The position numbers were made by a program, and so were the translations under genes. Positions 1 to 9,061 of a stretch of 64,000 bases of DNA are shown here, piece by piece. Source of the stretch: Mycobacterium sp. 852014-50255_SCH5639931 (GTDB taxonomy: Bacteria > Actinomycetota > Actinomycetes > Mycobacteriales > Mycobacteriaceae); assembly GCF_001665605.1 (NCBI RefSeq), contig NZ_LZSV01000031.1:62001-126000 (forward strand), written 5' to 3'. Position 1 is the first letter of the stretch. The number at the start of each line of letters is the position of its first letter. The notes beneath the pieces were generated by a model. It was given only the letters and a program-made list of their open reading frames with translations, ran no database searches and had not been told where the DNA came from.

Positions 1-715
1 TGTCCTGCCGTCGCAGCCGCTGGGCCTCCAGCCGTAGCGAGGAGCTCAGGCTGCCGAAGACGCTGCGCGGCAAGAACTCCCAGAAGGTCTCACCGAAGCG
101 GGCCGACGCCGGGTCCTCCGGGGTCGAGACGCGCACGTGGTGGCCGCGGTTGTGCTCGATGTAGAAGTGGCCGTAGCAGGTCTGCGCCAGGGTGATCTTG
201 GACAGCCACCGTTCCAGCGCGTCCTTCTTGTGGCCCATCTCGTGGGCGGTGTTAATGCCGACGCCGCCGAGCACGCCGACCGACAGCGCCACGCCCAGCT
301 TGCCCACCCAGCCCAGCCCGCCGTCAAAGCCGAGCCAGTGCAGGTCCGAAGCGGTGAACAGATAGGCACCCATGACCACGCTGAGGTACTGGAACGGAAC
401 GTAGATATAGGTGCAGTAGCGGTAGTACTTGTCATTCTCCAGCTGCTCCATCACCTCATCGGGCGGATTCTGCCCGTCGGGCCCGAACCGCAGGTCGAGG
501 ATCGGCAGCAGGACGTACAGCAGGATCGGCCCGATCCACAGCGGCGCCTGCGCGGCGGCGTGCCAGCCGAGCTTGTTGAGCCCCCAGACGATCGGCAGCA
601 TCACGAACAACGCCGTCGGCGCGATCAGCCCCATCAGCCAGAAGTGCCGCTTCTTGTCGCGCCAGACTGGCGCCTCTGCCGCTTCCGGCGTCACCTGCGG
701 TTCCAATGTGGTCAT
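1..715 (-). CDS. alkB: Alkane 1-monooxygenase AlkB, N-terminal part (runs off the window)
   Basis: Membrane di-iron hydroxylase that oxidises the terminal carbon of alkanes with rubredoxin as electron donor. The frame stays open from the ATG at 715 to base 1, about 238 codons of a protein usually near 400 residues, so the C-terminal end lies outside the window. Two of the family's histidine boxes are visible: HEMGHKK and, further on, EHNRGHHVRVSTPEDPAS. Several hydrophobic segments precede them. A strong ribosome site AAGGAGG lies eight bases before the ATG. The preceding permease gene is on the same strand, 101 bases away, and a candidate operator sits in that gap. Rubredoxin genes normally follow alkB in mycobacteria but would lie beyond the edge. 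Confidence 0.95.
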   Translation of the reverse strand, partial: MTTLEPQVTPEAAEAPVWRDKKRHFWLMGLIAPTALFVMLPIVWGLNKLGWHAAAQAPLWIGPILLYVLLPILDLRFGPDGQNPPDEVMEQLENDKYYRYCTYIYVPFQYLSVVMGAYLFTASDLHWLGFDGGLGWVGKLGVALSVGVLGGVGINTAHEMGHKKDALERWLSKITLAQTCYGHFYIEHNRGHHVRVSTPEDPASARFGETFWEFLPRSVFGSLSSSLRLEAQRLRRQD

Positions 716-777
716 ATGCCAAACCTCCTTGTGAGTCACACCACGTTGGAGATTGACAATATCGCCATATGCGTCTC

Positions 778-796
778 GTGTCTAGACATCAGACAC
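778..796. promoter_or_regulatory. Inverted repeat, candidate alkB operator
   Basis: GTGTCT-N7-AGACAC is a perfect 6-base inverted repeat, and it contains the 10-base palindrome TGTCTAGACA at 779-788. It lies about 63 bases upstream of the alkB start. On the alkB strand TTTACA (807-802) could be a -35 box, which would place the repeat over the -10 region, a typical repressor position. TetR-family control of alkB is common, but the regulator here is not identified. Confidence 0.4.
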
Positions 797-816
797 CATT
801 TTGTAAAGCAGATGGT

Positions 817-2325
817 CTAGGGCACGGCGTCGGGTTCGGCACCCACGGGCGCTTCGACCTCCTCCGACTCCCGGCTGCCCTGCACCGAGTGCCGGTATCC
901 GTAGCCGGCGTAGATCGCGGTTCCCACCACCAGCCAGACGCCGAACCGCACCCAGGTCAGCGCGGTGAGGTTGACCATCAGCCACACGCACGCGCAGATC
1001 GAGGCGATCGGCAGGACCGGAACCCAGGGGGCGCGGAAGCCGCGCTCCAGGTCGGGTCGGGTGCGGCGCAGCACCATGACGCCGGCCGAGACCAGGATGA
1101 ACGCGAACAGCGTTCCGACGTTGACCATCTCCTCGAGCTTGGCGATCGGGAACACCGAGGCGGTGGCGGCCACCACCAGCGCGACGAGCACGGTGATCCG
1201 CACCGGGGTGCCGCGCGAGCCGGTCTTCGCCAGCTGCCGCGGCAGCAAACCGTCGCGCGCCATCGCGAACAGGACGCGGCATTGGCCGAGCATCAGAACC
1301 ATCACCACGGTGGTCAGTCCGGCCAGCGCTCCGATCGCGATGATCTTGCTGGCCCAATGGATGCCGTTCGCCGTGAACGCCGTCGCGAGGTTGGCCGGCT
1401 TGTGGCCGGGGACGGTCTTGAGCTGGGTGTAGGAGACCATCCCGGACAGCACCACCGAGACCGCCACGTAGAGCACGGTCACGATCGCCAGCGACGCCAG
1501 GATTCCCCGGGGCACGTCGCGCTGGGGACGCTTGGTCTCCTCGGCCATGGTCGCGACGATGTCGAACCCGATGAACGCGAAGAACACGATCGACGCGCCC
1601 GCCAGCACGCCGTACCAGCCGTAGTGGCTGCTGTGCGCCCCGGTCAGCAGCGACAACACCGACTGGTTGACGCCCGACGCCTCGCGCCCCGCCTCGGGCT
1701 TGGGGATGAACGGCGAATAGTTGGAGCGCTTGATATAGAAGGCGCCGACGACGACCACCAGCAGCACCACCGACACCTTGATGCCGGTGATGATGGCGGA
1801 GAACCTCGACGACAGCTTGGTCCCCAGGGCGATCAGGGTGGACACCCCCGCGACGATCAGCAGCGCGCCCCAGTCCACATCGAAAGACCCGAGGCTGGTG
1901 GTGCCGCCGGCGAATCCGAACACGTTACCCAGGTAGCTCGACCAACCCTTGGCCACGACCGCCGCGCCGATCGCCAGCTCCAGCAGCAGGTTCCAGCCGA
2001 TGATCCAGGCCAGGAACTCCCCAAAGGTGGCATACGAGAAGGTGTAGGCGCTGCCCGCGACGGGCAGCGTCGAGGCGAACTCGGCGTAGCACAATGCCGC
2101 CAGCGCGCAGGTGACCGCCGCGATGACGAACGAAATCCAGATCGCCGGGCCGGTGATGTCGCCGGTCGTCGACGCGGTCACCGTGAAGATCCCGGCGCCG
2201 ATCACCACAGCGACCCCGAAAACGACCAGGTCGAACCAGGTGAGCTCCTTGCGTAGCCGGGTGTCTGGCTCGTCGGTGTCGGCGATCGATTGTTCGACCG
2301 ACTTCGTGCGCCATCGGTTGGCCAT
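817..2325 (-). CDS. APC-family amino acid permease (Rv3253c-like)
   Basis: Cytoplasmic-membrane amino acid transporter, 502 residues, with about twelve hydrophobic segments. The opening LTWFDLVVFGVAVVIGAGIF is the substrate-binding first helix of the APC superfamily, and the spacing fits the cationic amino acid transporter branch. The frame is open further upstream, but the ATG at 2325 (MANRWRTKS) is preferred: it follows a GGGAAAGGG stretch and leaves 63 bases to the divergent gene at 2389. The substrate cannot be read from sequence; arginine or lysine is a guess from the family. Confidence 0.88.
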   Translation of the reverse strand: MANRWRTKSVEQSIADTDEPDTRLRKELTWFDLVVFGVAVVIGAGIFTVTASTTGDITGPAIWISFVIAAVTCALAALCYAEFASTLPVAGSAYTFSYATFGEFLAWIIGWNLLLELAIGAAVVAKGWSSYLGNVFGFAGGTTSLGSFDVDWGALLIVAGVSTLIALGTKLSSRFSAIITGIKVSVVLLVVVVGAFYIKRSNYSPFIPKPEAGREASGVNQSVLSLLTGAHSSHYGWYGVLAGASIVFFAFIGFDIVATMAEETKRPQRDVPRGILASLAIVTVLYVAVSVVLSGMVSYTQLKTVPGHKPANLATAFTANGIHWASKIIAIGALAGLTTVVMVLMLGQCRVLFAMARDGLLPRQLAKTGSRGTPVRITVLVALVVAATASVFPIAKLEEMVNVGTLFAFILVSAGVMVLRRTRPDLERGFRAPWVPVLPIASICACVWLMVNLTALTWVRFGVWLVVGTAIYAGYGYRHSVQGSRESEEVEAPVGAEPDAVP

Positions 2326-2388
2326 CCGCCGCCCTTTCCCATTCACTGGGACCCATTGGTCCGTGACAGTACTGGGTACTCTGCCGAG

Positions 2389-3801
2389 ATGCCGGACACC
2401 AAAGCAAACACCAGGGACCATGCGGTGGTCATCGGGGGCAGCATCGCCGGCCTGTGCGCCGCGCGGGTGCTCTCGGATGCGTATTCACACGTCACCGTCT
2501 ACGAACGCGACGACTTGCCGAGCACACCGTCGAACCGGGCGACGGTCCCGCAGGACCGGCACCTGCACATGCTGATGGCCCGCGGCGCAATGGAGTTCGA
2601 GAGCCTGTTCCCCGGGCTGCTGGAAGACATGGTGGCCGCCGGCGTGCCGATTCTGGAGAACAGGCCCGATTGCATCCACCTCGGCGCCGCGGGCCACGTG
2701 CTCGGGACGGCGCACACCCTGCGCGACGAATTCACCGCGTACGTGCCCAGCCGCCCGCATCTGGAGTGGCAGTTGCGCAAACGAGTCCAGAACACGGACA
2801 ACGTCACGATGGTGCGCCGCTCGGTGACCGAACCGCGGTTCGATCCGGCGCACCAGCGGGTGACCGGGGTGCTGTTGGATCCCGCCGACGGCGGGGACCC
2901 GGAATTCGTTGCGGCCGACCTCGTCGTCGACTCGGCCGGGCGGGGCACCCGACTGCCGGTGTGGCTGGAGCAGTGGGGGTACGAGCGCCCGAGGGAAGAC
3001 CTCCTCGACATCGGCATCTACTACGCCACCCAGCAGTTCCGCATCCCCGAAGGCCTGATCGCCGAGAAGGTGGTGGTCGCCGGCGCCTCACACGACAAGT
3101 CGCTGGGGCTGGGCATGCTGTGTTACGAGGACGGGACCTGGGTGCTGACCACCTTCGGGGTGGCCAACGTCAAACCGCCGCAGACCTTTCCCGAGATGCT
3201 GGGACTGGCCGAAGAGCTGGTCCCGACCCATGTCAACGCGGCGCTGAAGCAGGCCGATCCCATCGGGGAGCCGGCGTTCCACGCCTTCCCGGCCAGCAAG
3301 TGGCGCCGCTACGACAAGCTGGACCGCTTACCGGCAGGCATCATCCCCTTCGGCGACGCCGTCGCCAGCTTCAACCCCACCTTCGGGCAGGGGATGACGA
3401 TGACCTCGCTGCAGGCGGGTCACCTGCGCCGCGCCCTGCAGTTGCCGGACGACGAGGTCGCCGCCGCATTGAACCGAGCGACCGCCAAGACCACCTTTCC
3501 GGTGTGGACGATGAACGCCATCGGCGACGTCACCTTCCACCACGCCGGCACCAAGGGGCCCATCCCCTGGTGGTGGCGGCCCACCGGTGCGCTGTTCGAC
3601 CAGTTCCTGGGGGCCGCCGAAACCGATCCGGTTCTGGCGGAATGGTTTTTGCGCCGCTTCTCGCTGCTCGACAGCCTCTACATGGTTCCGCCGCCGCGCA
3701 TCGTCGGGCGCACCATCGCGCACAACCTGCGGCTGTGGCTGGGCGAGCGCCGTCAGGCCGCGAAGGACCGGCGGCCCGTTACAGCCCTACAGTCGCCCTG
3801 A
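2389..3801 (+). CDS. FAD-dependent monooxygenase-like protein (Rv3254-like)
   Basis: 470 residues. The N-terminus carries an FAD-binding Rossmann motif (VVIGGSIAGLCAARVL), and the second FAD motif appears late as GIIPFGDAVASFNPTFGQGM, the GD motif of flavoprotein hydroxylases. A cytoplasmic oxidoreductase is expected; the substrate is unknown. The ATG at 2389 is chosen because TACTCT at 2377-2382 ends six bases before it, a leaderless arrangement. It is transcribed away from the permease gene, and its 3' end overlaps the end of manA by 23 bases, tail to tail. Confidence 0.85.
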   Translation: MPDTKANTRDHAVVIGGSIAGLCAARVLSDAYSHVTVYERDDLPSTPSNRATVPQDRHLHMLMARGAMEFESLFPGLLEDMVAAGVPILENRPDCIHLGAAGHVLGTAHTLRDEFTAYVPSRPHLEWQLRKRVQNTDNVTMVRRSVTEPRFDPAHQRVTGVLLDPADGGDPEFVAADLVVDSAGRGTRLPVWLEQWGYERPREDLLDIGIYYATQQFRIPEGLIAEKVVVAGASHDKSLGLGMLCYEDGTWVLTTFGVANVKPPQTFPEMLGLAEELVPTHVNAALKQADPIGEPAFHAFPASKWRRYDKLDRLPAGIIPFGDAVASFNPTFGQGMTMTSLQAGHLRRALQLPDDEVAAALNRATAKTTFPVWTMNAIGDVTFHHAGTKGPIPWWWRPTGALFDQFLGAAETDPVLAEWFLRRFSLLDSLYMVPPPRIVGRTIAHNLRLWLGERRQAAKDRRPVTALQSP

Positions 3802-5005
3802 ACAGCTTGGTGGGCTCGCGCGCGACCAGCCGGATCGGGGCGTCGTCGGCCGCCACCCAGGCGGCCATCCCCCGGTGCAGCGTCAGCGACCCGGACTTGC
3901 CGTGCACGGTCGTGCAGCCCTCCGTGCACAGCAGGATCTGCGGACCCTCGTGGCTGCACGAGGCGTCGACCTCGTGGCCCAGATAGTCGCCGTCGAGTTC
4001 CAGCAGCGCGACCGCGAACTCGTCGGCCGGGGTCTCGTAGATCAGGCCGAAGCCCTCGCGGCGGATGTGGGGCCGCACCTCCGCCTCGGTGGTCGGCGTG
4101 AAGTCGAGCACCCGCAGCAGCTCGGGGACGTCGACGTGCTTGGGGGTCAGGCCACCGCGTAACACGTTGTCGGAGTTGGCCATGACCTCGACGGCGAAAC
4201 CCCGCAGGTAGGTGTGCAGGCTGCCGGCCGACACAAAGATCGCCTCGCCCGGGGCCAGGGTGATGCGGTTCAGCAACAGGGCCGCCAGCACCCCGGCATC
4301 GCCCGGATAGCGTTCCCCGAGCTCCAGCACCGTCTTGACCTCGCCGGCGAATTCCGTTGCACCGGAGCTGATGTACTGGATGGCACCGTCCAACACGGCC
4401 GGCACCAGCACGTCGATGTCGGGCTGCGGTGCGGTGATCCAGGTGGTGAACAGCGCGCGCAGGCCGTCGGCGTCGGACTGGTCGTTGAGCAAGTCGATGA
4501 AGGGGTCGAGGTCGGAGACGGCCAGGGCCCGCAGCAGCTCGACGGTGCGGGAGGCCTGCCGGAATCCGGCCAGCGCCTCGAACGGCTGCAGCGCCACCAG
4601 CAACTCGGGTTTGTGCGAGGTGTCGCGGTAGTTGCGCACCGGGGAGGACAGCGGAATGCCCAGCCGCTCCTCACGCAGGTAACCCTCGGCCGCCTGCGCC
4701 GCGCTCGGGTGGGCCTGCAGGGACAGCGGCTCGTCGGCCGCGAGGACCTTGACCATGAACGGCAGCACGTCACCGAACCGGGCGCGCGCCCCCGGGCCGA
4801 GCTGCCCCTCCGGGTCGGCGACCAGCACGTCCATCAACGAGATCTCGCCTGTGTCGGTTTCCAGCCAGGCCGGGTCGCCCGGGTGCGCGCCGAACCAGAG
4901 CTCGGCCTCCGGGTGGGCGGCCGGAACCGAACGCCCGGTGAATTCCGCTAAGGCGGTACGCGATCCCCAGGCGTAGGTCCTCAAGGCTCCGCGAAGCAGT
5001 TCCAC
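3779..5005 (-). CDS. manA: Mannose-6-phosphate isomerase
   Basis: Zinc enzyme interconverting fructose-6-phosphate and mannose-6-phosphate, the entry to GDP-mannose used for lipomannan, PIMs and mannosylated proteins. 408 residues, full length. Typical metal and active-site segments are present: LSLQAHPSAAQA, HKPELLVAL, ISAGSLHTYLRG-type (here VSAGSLHTYLRG), and MANSDNVLRGGLTPKH. The GTG start at 5005 lies eight bases after the stop of the SIS-domain gene, so manA is the last gene of a manB-SIS-manA operon. Its 3' end overlaps the convergent flavin monooxygenase gene. Confidence 0.95.
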   Translation of the reverse strand: MELLRGALRTYAWGSRTALAEFTGRSVPAAHPEAELWFGAHPGDPAWLETDTGEISLMDVLVADPEGQLGPGARARFGDVLPFMVKVLAADEPLSLQAHPSAAQAAEGYLREERLGIPLSSPVRNYRDTSHKPELLVALQPFEALAGFRQASRTVELLRALAVSDLDPFIDLLNDQSDADGLRALFTTWITAPQPDIDVLVPAVLDGAIQYISSGATEFAGEVKTVLELGERYPGDAGVLAALLLNRITLAPGEAIFVSAGSLHTYLRGFAVEVMANSDNVLRGGLTPKHVDVPELLRVLDFTPTTEAEVRPHIRREGFGLIYETPADEFAVALLELDGDYLGHEVDASCSHEGPQILLCTEGCTTVHGKSGSLTLHRGMAAWVAADDAPIRLVAREPTKLFRATVGL

Positions 5006-5013
5006 TGTTCTAT

Positions 5014-6114
5014 CTATCCCCGCACCAGTCGCGCGTAAACCGCGGCCATCTCCAGTCGAACGGCCAATACTGCCAGCTGCTGCTCGGCGCTGATGGCGCC
5101 ACCCAACGCCGGCGCAACCGTCGAGCCGGCAGAGCCGCCGGGCCCGTCGGGCACATCTTCGGCGGCGAGCAGATACACGTCGTCGAGCCCGGCGGTCCGG
5201 GCCGCCACGATCGGCTGTTCGGCGGACAAGGTGAGGGCCAGCACCAGCGGGCGCGGCGCCAGCGGCCCGTCGATCTGTTCGTCGTGGAAGAGCGCATCGG
5301 CGGGGTCCCGGAGGCCGCCGGAGATCCCGGCCCGCAGCGCGACGACGGCGTCCGACAGCCCCGTGGCGCCGACGACCTGGTGGGCGATCCGCAGCAGGAC
5401 CGAACTGCCATGCCGGGCCAGCGCCAGCGTCGCGGCGCAGTCGCCGGCCAGCGCCACCTGGCGGTCGGCGATGCGCGCGGCAATTGTCTTGGCCGGGTTC
5501 GTGAACAGCTCGCGGCTCGCGCTGTTGCGCAGCGCCTCGGCGTCCAACTGGTCGGCCAGCGCGCCCAGATCGATGCTGGGTCGCTGGTCAACGCTTTGCA
5601 CAACGGCGAGGCCGGCGGCCAGGTAGCGGCACAACCCGAACTCGTCGGGAAGCGGAAGCCGTGGCGCCAACACCGCCGCCCGGCCGGCCGTGGCGTCCCG
5701 CAGCGGACCCTCGTTCGGTGCGGTGACGACAACCCGCGCACCGCGGCGCACCCCGGTCGCGGCGGCGGCGACCAGCACGGGATCCCCGGGATCGTCACCC
5801 GCGACGATCAGCACATCGAGCGGCCCGATCCACGGCGGAACCTCGGTGGTCTGCACGATCGGCTCGGAAGCCGCACCGCCCACCGTCGCGGCCACCATCG
5901 CGCCGGCGTTTTCGGCGGCCCCGCGGCCGGCGACCCAGATCAGGCTGCGCGGTCGGTCGTCGGCCCGCAGTGAATCCAGCGCGCCCTCGTCGACGGCGGC
6001 GGCAATCGCGCGCACCTGCGCGCCGCCCGACGAGGCCGAGCGCAGCAGGCCGTCCCGGTCGGCGGCCAGCAGGCCCTCGGTGTCCTCCAGATCGATCGCC
6101 CGGACCACGCTCAC
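5014..6114 (-). CDS. SIS-domain, phosphoglucose/phosphomannose isomerase-like protein (Rv3256c, TobH-like)
   Basis: 366 residues from the GTG at 6114, which overlaps the manB stop as GTGA, so translation is probably coupled. The frame is open further upstream but only inside manB. The protein is Ala-rich, with alternating strand and helix segments that fit a sugar-isomerase (SIS) fold, including LDVLIVAGDDPGDPVLVAAA and GARVVVTAPNEGPL. Position between manB and manA supports a role in mannose phosphate metabolism, but a catalytic activity cannot be assigned. It may be a regulatory or degenerate isomerase relative. Confidence 0.75.
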   Translation of the reverse strand: MSVVRAIDLEDTEGLLAADRDGLLRSASSGGAQVRAIAAAVDEGALDSLRADDRPRSLIWVAGRGAAENAGAMVAATVGGAASEPIVQTTEVPPWIGPLDVLIVAGDDPGDPVLVAAAATGVRRGARVVVTAPNEGPLRDATAGRAAVLAPRLPLPDEFGLCRYLAAGLAVVQSVDQRPSIDLGALADQLDAEALRNSASRELFTNPAKTIAARIADRQVALAGDCAATLALARHGSSVLLRIAHQVVGATGLSDAVVALRAGISGGLRDPADALFHDEQIDGPLAPRPLVLALTLSAEQPIVAARTAGLDDVYLLAAEDVPDGPGGSAGSTVAPALGGAISAEQQLAVLAVRLEMAAVYARLVRG

Positions 6115-7508
6115 GGCGCGGCCCCGGCGGGCGCCGACTGCGCGTGGATCTGCTCGCTGATCTGGGCTACCACCGCGTCGACGTCCTCGGTGCTGCGCGC
6201 CTCCACGTTGAGCCGCAGCAACGGCTCGGTGTTGGAGCTGCGCAGGTTGAACCAGCTGCCGTCGCCCAGGTCCACCGTCACCCCATCCACGTGGTCGATG
6301 GAGTGGATCCGGGTGCCGAAGGACTTCAGCACCGCCTCCGTGCACAGCGCGGCGTCCGCCACCGTGAAGTTGATCTCGCCGGACGATTCGTAGCGCTGGT
6401 AGTCGGCGGTCAACTCCGACAACGGCCGGTCCTGCTCGCCGAGGGCGGCCAGCACGTGCAGCGCGGCCAGCATTCCGGAGTCCGCGCCCCAGAAGTCGCG
6501 GAAGTAATAGTGCGCCGAGTGTTCGCCGCCGAAGATGGCGCCGGTGTCGGCCATCATCGCCTTGATATAGGAGTGTCCGACGCGCGAACGCAGCGGCGTG
6601 CCGCCGCGTTCGGTGACCAGCTCGGGCACCGCCCGCGAGGTGATCACGTTGTGGATGATGGTGGCGCCGATCTCGCGGCCCAGCTCGCGGGCGGCCACCA
6701 GACTGGTCACCGTCGAGGGCGACACCGGCCGGCCGCGTTCGTCGACGACGAAGCAGCGGTCGGCGTCCCCGTCGAAGGCCAGCCCGATATCGGCGCCGCT
6801 GTCGCGGACGTGCGCCTGCAGGTCGACCAGGTTGGCCGGGTCGAGCGGGTTGGCTTCGTGATTGGGAAACGAGCCGTCGAGCTCGAAGTACAACGGCAGC
6901 AAGGTGATCGAGCCGATCGCGCCGAGCACCGCGGGCGCGGTGAGCCCGGCCATGCCGTTGCCGGCGTCCACGGCCACCCGCAAGGGACGCAGCCCCGAGG
7001 TGCTCACCAGCGAACGCAGGAACGTCCCGTAGTCGTCCAGCACGTCGCGGTCGGTGACGGTTCCGGGTGGTCCGTCATAGCGCTCGACCCCGGCGATCAC
7101 GTCCTCGCTGATGTTGCGCAGGCCGCTTTCGGCGCCGACCGGCTTGGCGGCCGCCCGGCACAGCTTGATGCCGTTGTAGGCCGCCGGGTTGTGGCTCGCG
7201 GTGAACATCGCGCCCGGGCAGTCCAGCGACCCGGAGGCGAAGTACAGCTGGTCGGTGGAGGACAAGCCGATCCGCACCACGTCCAGGCCCTGGCCCGTCA
7301 CGCCGGACGCGAAAGCCGCGGCCAGCGTGGGCGAACTGTCGCGCATGTCGTGGCCGATCACCACCTGCCGGGCACCCTCGCCGCGCATCAGCTTGGCGAA
7401 GGCCGCCCCCAAAGCGGTGACCAGCGGCTCGTCCAGCTCCTCGCCGACCAGCCCGCGTACGTCATAAGCCTTGACGACGCGGTGCACGGTCGCGGCGAGC
7501 CGAGACAT
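6111..7508 (-). CDS. manB: Phosphomannomutase / phosphoglucomutase
   Basis: Converts mannose-6-phosphate to mannose-1-phosphate, the step between ManA and the guanylyltransferase encoded near 14 kb. 465 residues. All hallmarks of the alpha-phosphohexomutase family are present: the phosphoserine loop TASHNPAAYNG, the Mg-binding DGDADRC, the sugar-binding GGEHSAHY, and the phosphate-binding RSSNTEPLLRL. The ATG at 7508 has AGGAGG about eight bases upstream. First gene of the manB-SIS-manA operon; also called pmmA in M. tuberculosis. Confidence 0.95.
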   Translation of the reverse strand: MSRLAATVHRVVKAYDVRGLVGEELDEPLVTALGAAFAKLMRGEGARQVVIGHDMRDSSPTLAAAFASGVTGQGLDVVRIGLSSTDQLYFASGSLDCPGAMFTASHNPAAYNGIKLCRAAAKPVGAESGLRNISEDVIAGVERYDGPPGTVTDRDVLDDYGTFLRSLVSTSGLRPLRVAVDAGNGMAGLTAPAVLGAIGSITLLPLYFELDGSFPNHEANPLDPANLVDLQAHVRDSGADIGLAFDGDADRCFVVDERGRPVSPSTVTSLVAARELGREIGATIIHNVITSRAVPELVTERGGTPLRSRVGHSYIKAMMADTGAIFGGEHSAHYYFRDFWGADSGMLAALHVLAALGEQDRPLSELTADYQRYESSGEINFTVADAALCTEAVLKSFGTRIHSIDHVDGVTVDLGDGSWFNLRSSNTEPLLRLNVEARSTEDVDAVVAQISEQIHAQSAPAGAAP

Positions 7509-7629
7509 GCCGGGGCCTCCTGACGCCTTGAAAGTGCTTCGTTCCTTCGCCTGTTGGCCGCCAGCCTATCGGCCCCCGGGAAACACCGACCGCAGCGGTG
7601 CGCGAGGAACGCGCGCGACGCCGGAACGG

Positions 7630-8073
7630 CTAGTCACTGGGGTCGGGCAACACCCGCAGATGCCCGCGGCGCCGGCCGGATCGATGCTCGGGCGGCGCGA
7701 GCACACTGCTGCTGGGGGCGGTGGCCTGCGACCCGCCGTGATGAATGTGCGGGTCGGCGAAACCGTTCACCGGCGTTGCGGCGTACGGCACGCCGCGATC
7801 GCCACCCTCGCGCACCGCGTCGGCCAGGGCGACCAGGTCGTCCTCGTCGGGGTGGGTGGGCTCAGAAACGAGGGCGCCGGCGTGGCGCACCAGATCCCAC
7901 CCGCGGGGCGCGGTGATCCGGCCGGCATGGCCGACGCACAGGTCCCAGGAATGCGGTTCCCGCGCGGTCGCCAACGGGCCGACGACTGCCGTCGAGTCCG
8001 AGTAGACGAACGTCAGGGTCGCCACGGCGTAGTGCGGGCACCCGGGCCGGCAACAGCGACGGGGAACGTTCAC
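7630..8073 (-). CDS. DUF3499 family protein (Rv3258c-like)
   Basis: 147 residues, function unknown. The N-terminus has clustered Cys and His (CCRPGCPHYA) and a later LCVGHAGR, which together could bind zinc; a hydrophobic beta region ATLTFVYSDSTAVVGPL follows. The start is GTG at 8073. TAGCCT on the minus strand (8085-8080) ends six bases before it, so the mRNA is probably leaderless. 121 bases separate it from manB downstream, too far to be sure of one operon. The family is widely conserved in actinobacteria, next to whiB2 and the Rv3259-like gene. Confidence 0.8.
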   Translation of the reverse strand: MNVPRRCCRPGCPHYAVATLTFVYSDSTAVVGPLATAREPHSWDLCVGHAGRITAPRGWDLVRHAGALVSEPTHPDEDDLVALADAVREGGDRGVPYAATPVNGFADPHIHHGGSQATAPSSSVLAPPEHRSGRRRGHLRVLPDPSD

Positions 8074-8245
8074 GCCGAAAGGCTATCGTGCGAAAACGCC
8101 GTCGAAGCGCCGGACACGCGCAACCGGCCGACCCCCGATGTGCAACCGTTACCATCTTCGCGTGGGCGATTCGCGCAGCTCCCCGCGGAGGGATCGGCCC
8201 CAGGGCCGATTCGCTTCCCATCGGTCCTCCCGACGGGGCCGCGAT

Positions 8246-8668
8246 GTGCGCGGCCCGCTGCTACCGCCGACGGTGCCCGGGTGGCGCAGCCGGGCCGAGC
8301 GATTCGACATGGCGGTGCTGGAGGCCTATGAACCCATCGAGCGGCATTGGCAGGCCCGCCTGGCCGACCTCGACGTGGCGGTCGACGAGATTCCGCGCAT
8401 CGCGGCCAAGGATCCCGACAGCGTGCAGTGGCCGCCGGAGGTGATCGCCGACGGGCCGATCCCGCTGGCGCGATTGATCCCGGCCGGCGTCGACGTCCGC
8501 GGCAATGCCACGCGGGCACGAATTGTCCTGTTCCGCAAGCCGATTGAGCGACGGGCCAAGGACACCGTCGAGCTCGGTGATTTGCTGCACGAAATCTTGG
8601 TGGCCCAGGTGGCCATCTACCTTGATGTAGAGCCGTCGGTCATCGACCCGACGATCGACGACGAATGA
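8246..8668 (+). CDS. Zincin-like metallopeptidase family protein (Rv3259-like)
   Basis: 140 residues from a GTG at 8246. Earlier in-frame starts exist (ATG 8138, GTG 8162), but the added N-terminus is Arg/Ser-rich and lacks family-like sequence, whereas RGPLLPPTVPGWRSRAERFD is the usual beginning. The family normally carries HExxH; here only HE remains in LLHEILVAQVA, so catalysis is doubtful. Acts in the cytoplasm if anywhere; no signal or membrane segment. It converges on whiB2 with a hairpin between the two stops. Confidence 0.7.
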   Translation: MRGPLLPPTVPGWRSRAERFDMAVLEAYEPIERHWQARLADLDVAVDEIPRIAAKDPDSVQWPPEVIADGPIPLARLIPAGVDVRGNATRARIVLFRKPIERRAKDTVELGDLLHEILVAQVAIYLDVEPSVIDPTIDDE

Positions 8669-8679
8669 CCCTGACGTTC

Positions 8680-8696
8680 AGGCGCCTTCGGCGCCT
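8680..8696. terminator. Hairpin between the Rv3259-like gene and whiB2, likely bidirectional terminator
   Basis: AGGCGCC-TTC-GGCGCCT forms a perfect 7-base stem with a three-base loop. It lies between two convergent genes and touches the whiB2 stop codon (8698-8696). There is no long U-tract, which is usual for mycobacterial terminators. Confidence 0.65.
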
Positions 8697-9061
8697 TAGA
8701 TGATGCCGCGCTTGAGGCGGCGGCGCTCACGCTCGGAGAGCCCGCCCCAAATGCCGAAGCGCTCGTCATGCTCCAGGGCGTACTCCAGGCACTCGTGGCG
8801 TACCTCGCACCCCAGGCAGATCTTCTTCGCCTCGCGGGTGGAGCCGCCCTTCTCCGGGAAGAACGCCTCGGGATCCGTTTGGGCGCAAAGCGCCCGGTCC
8901 TGCCACTGGTCCGCGACGGGCGCCAGCATCGGCTCGGGCTCGAATGCGACTGGCGCATCAGGAACCACGGTCAGGTGCGGCCGAACGGGTTGGACCGGCG
9001 CTGAGACGATAGGGGTGTGCGGCGTGCTCGCCATGACTCCTCGAAGATGTTCGTAAGACAT
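8696..9061 (-). CDS. whiB2: WhiB2, iron-sulfur transcription factor for septation
   Basis: 121 residues from the ATG at 9061 (MSYEHLRG), which has GAGGAGG about a dozen bases upstream. The WhiB domain fills the second half: four cysteines in ALCAQTDP, KKICLGCEVRHEC for a 4Fe-4S cluster, the GIWGG turn, and a basic C-terminus RERRRLKRGII. The orthologue in M. smegmatis (WhmD) is essential for cell division. The frame is open 50 codons further upstream but that extension has no family character. A shorter start nearer the domain, as annotated in M. tuberculosis, is also possible. Confidence 0.93.
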   Translation of the reverse strand: MSYEHLRGVMASTPHTPIVSAPVQPVRPHLTVVPDAPVAFEPEPMLAPVADQWQDRALCAQTDPEAFFPEKGGSTREAKKICLGCEVRHECLEYALEHDERFGIWGGLSERERRRLKRGII

